Positions 63,265-64,000 of a stretch of DNA of 64,000 bases are shown here, one piece after another. The position numbers and the translations under genes are program-made. This stretch comes from Mesorhizobium sophorae (GTDB lineage: Bacteria > Pseudomonadota > Alphaproteobacteria > Rhizobiales > Rhizobiaceae). The DNA lies in assembly GCF_002270415.1 (NCBI RefSeq), contig NZ_NNRI01000022.1, positions 1,116,001 through 1,180,000 on the forward strand. Reading direction: 5' to 3'. Below the pieces are notes generated by a model. That model searched no databases, was not told where the DNA came from, and saw only the letters and a list, made by a program, of their open reading frames with translations. Numbering within the stretch: position 1 is the stretch's first letter; each line of letters opens with the position of its first letter.

Positions 63265-63573
63265 TCAGACGCCAGCATTGTGACGTTGACGGCTTGTCGC
63301 CTGCGCCTTCGCGCCAGCGAGGCCCGCCACGGTTCTGGTCGGGAGGAGAAGGTGAAAACCAATACCCGCGCGCTTCAGGACCTGAGCAATAACGGCACAA
63401 GCGAGTATCAGCGCAACCGCTACTAGCGGCGTGGGTTCAACGCAAGATTCAAAATGATAAGGGCCGCCCAGTGCTGATCCCCAACGGTCATCGCCTGGGG
63501 CCATCTGAGGCTTCGGCGTTTTGTGGCGTTCACCGATGAGATATAGCAGTCCCCGCTCCAGAGTCTCATTCAT
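63265..63573 (-). CDS. Possible small membrane protein
   Basis: Frame of 102 codons starting MNETLERGLLYLIGERHKTP with one likely membrane helix (PLVAVALILACAVIAQVLKRAGI). Its ATG overlaps the ATG of the next plus-strand frame at the palindromic CATG. No homology is recognised and the ribosome site is unconvincing. Confidence 0.3.
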   Translation of the reverse strand: MNETLERGLLYLIGERHKTPKPQMAPGDDRWGSALGGPYHFESCVEPTPLVAVALILACAVIAQVLKRAGIGFHLLLPTRTVAGLAGAKAQATSRQRHNAGV

Positions 63574-63905
63574 GGCTTGGAAAATTGCAGATATCGGCAT
63601 TGGCGATGAGGTGACGATAACGGCGCCCGTGCTCAGAATGCTGGATGGTGGGCGAGCAAGCGTCAGCATCCGGTCGTATGGCTTTCCCTATTCGGTCCCA
63701 GCTCAAAAGAGGGCCCAACCAGGTGACGAGTTGGAGGTTAGAGGGATAGTCAGCCGGATTGAGGAGGACTCCCAAGGTGACTGTGAAGGCTGGCGGGTTG
63801 ATTGCCGTTGATGCCGACGCGATCACTGACTGGACGCCTATTGTCTGCCATGAAGATCAGAAGGGGCTTTGGCGTACTCTGCCTAAGGGCGCGGCACCAG
63901 ACTTG
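63572..63905 (+). pseudogene. Frameshifted beta-rich protein of unknown function
   Basis: ATG 63572 opens MAWKIADIGIGDEVTITAPV, followed by a beta-rich part with PAQKRAQPGDELEVRGIVSRIEEDSQG. The frame then turns to nonsense and stops at 63811, while the next frame continues smoothly as VTVKAGGLIAVDADAITDWTP to about 63905. One base appears lost near 63775. The first part resembles an SH3- or KOW-like small barrel, but I cannot name a family. Confidence 0.45.
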
Positions 63906-64000
63906 AATCGGCTGTTGCAGGGTACGCGTCCTGCATCGACTGGCCCTAGGCGCATTATTGGCGTGACCTCATTGAGTTCTATCCGGACGCCCAGGTCATT
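63887..64000 (+). pseudogene. Possible sulfotransferase-family remnant running off the window
   Basis: In the frame of position 63941 the reading is ESAVAGYASCIDWP, a TAG at 63947-63949, then AHYWRDLIEFYPDAQVI to the last base. This resembles the DWP-x-x-x-x-WREL-x-x-x-YPDAKVI stretch of P-loop sulfotransferase-like proteins. The stop codon in the middle and the lack of a proper upstream part indicate decay. What follows lies outside the window. Confidence 0.4.

Overview
The window is high-GC DNA from an alphaproteobacterium, most likely Rhizobiales and probably Mesorhizobium or a close relative. That placement is inferred from gene content and style (GC-rich third positions, ribose-type and Dpp-type importers, PreT/PreA, TamA/TamB, LigD-type ligase remnants, EcfG-type stress promoters); no ribosomal or marker gene is present. 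I saw no tRNA, rRNA or CRISPR array.

Positions 1-3631 hold the end of a ribose-type sugar importer (ATPase and two permeases, start and stop codons overlapping) followed by a gluconokinase. Positions 3628-9478 (minus strand) hold a sulfate/thiosulfate importer: binding protein, CysT, CysW, CysA, a second binding protein, and a cysteine-rich Rrf2 regulator. Positions 9702-21414 (minus) form an envelope block: a TIGR03032-like protein, an autotransporter lacking an export signal, a VanX-like dipeptidase, PBP1C and a thioester alpha-2-macroglobulin. Diverging from it are tamA and a very long tamB with an internal duplication of 622 residues.

Positions 29936-41133 hold a Dpp-type importer whose binding-protein gene is separated from the permeases by two hairpins. 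A lytic transglycosylase follows, then an MttB-family methyltransferase and a two-domain FAD/GcvT demethylase. Together they suggest uptake and demethylation of an N-methylated amine. Positions 41155-48747 hold small metabolic genes, a gamma-glutamylcyclotransferase (ChaC) gene broken by a 0.5-kb internal inversion, the pyrimidine-reduction genes preT and preA with a methyltransferase gene between them and a RutR-like operator upstream, and an Rrf2/AhpD-like pair.

Positions 48883-54880 form a trehalose/glycan stress block: a GT4 glycosyltransferase, a debranching enzyme with two single-base frameshifts, otsA and otsB. EcfG-type (GGAAC...CGTT) promoters precede the first gene and otsA. From about 54.9 kb to the end lies a worn accessory region: small stress genes with the same promoter type, an IS1380-family transposase between stress genes, two decayed LigD fragments, an HlyD adaptor missing its 5' end beside one of them, and broken genes at the right edge.

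The observations I rate highest are the reconstructable inversion in chaC, the 622-residue duplication in TamB, the EcfG-type promoters linking trehalose, glycan and small stress genes, and the RutR-like site before preT.
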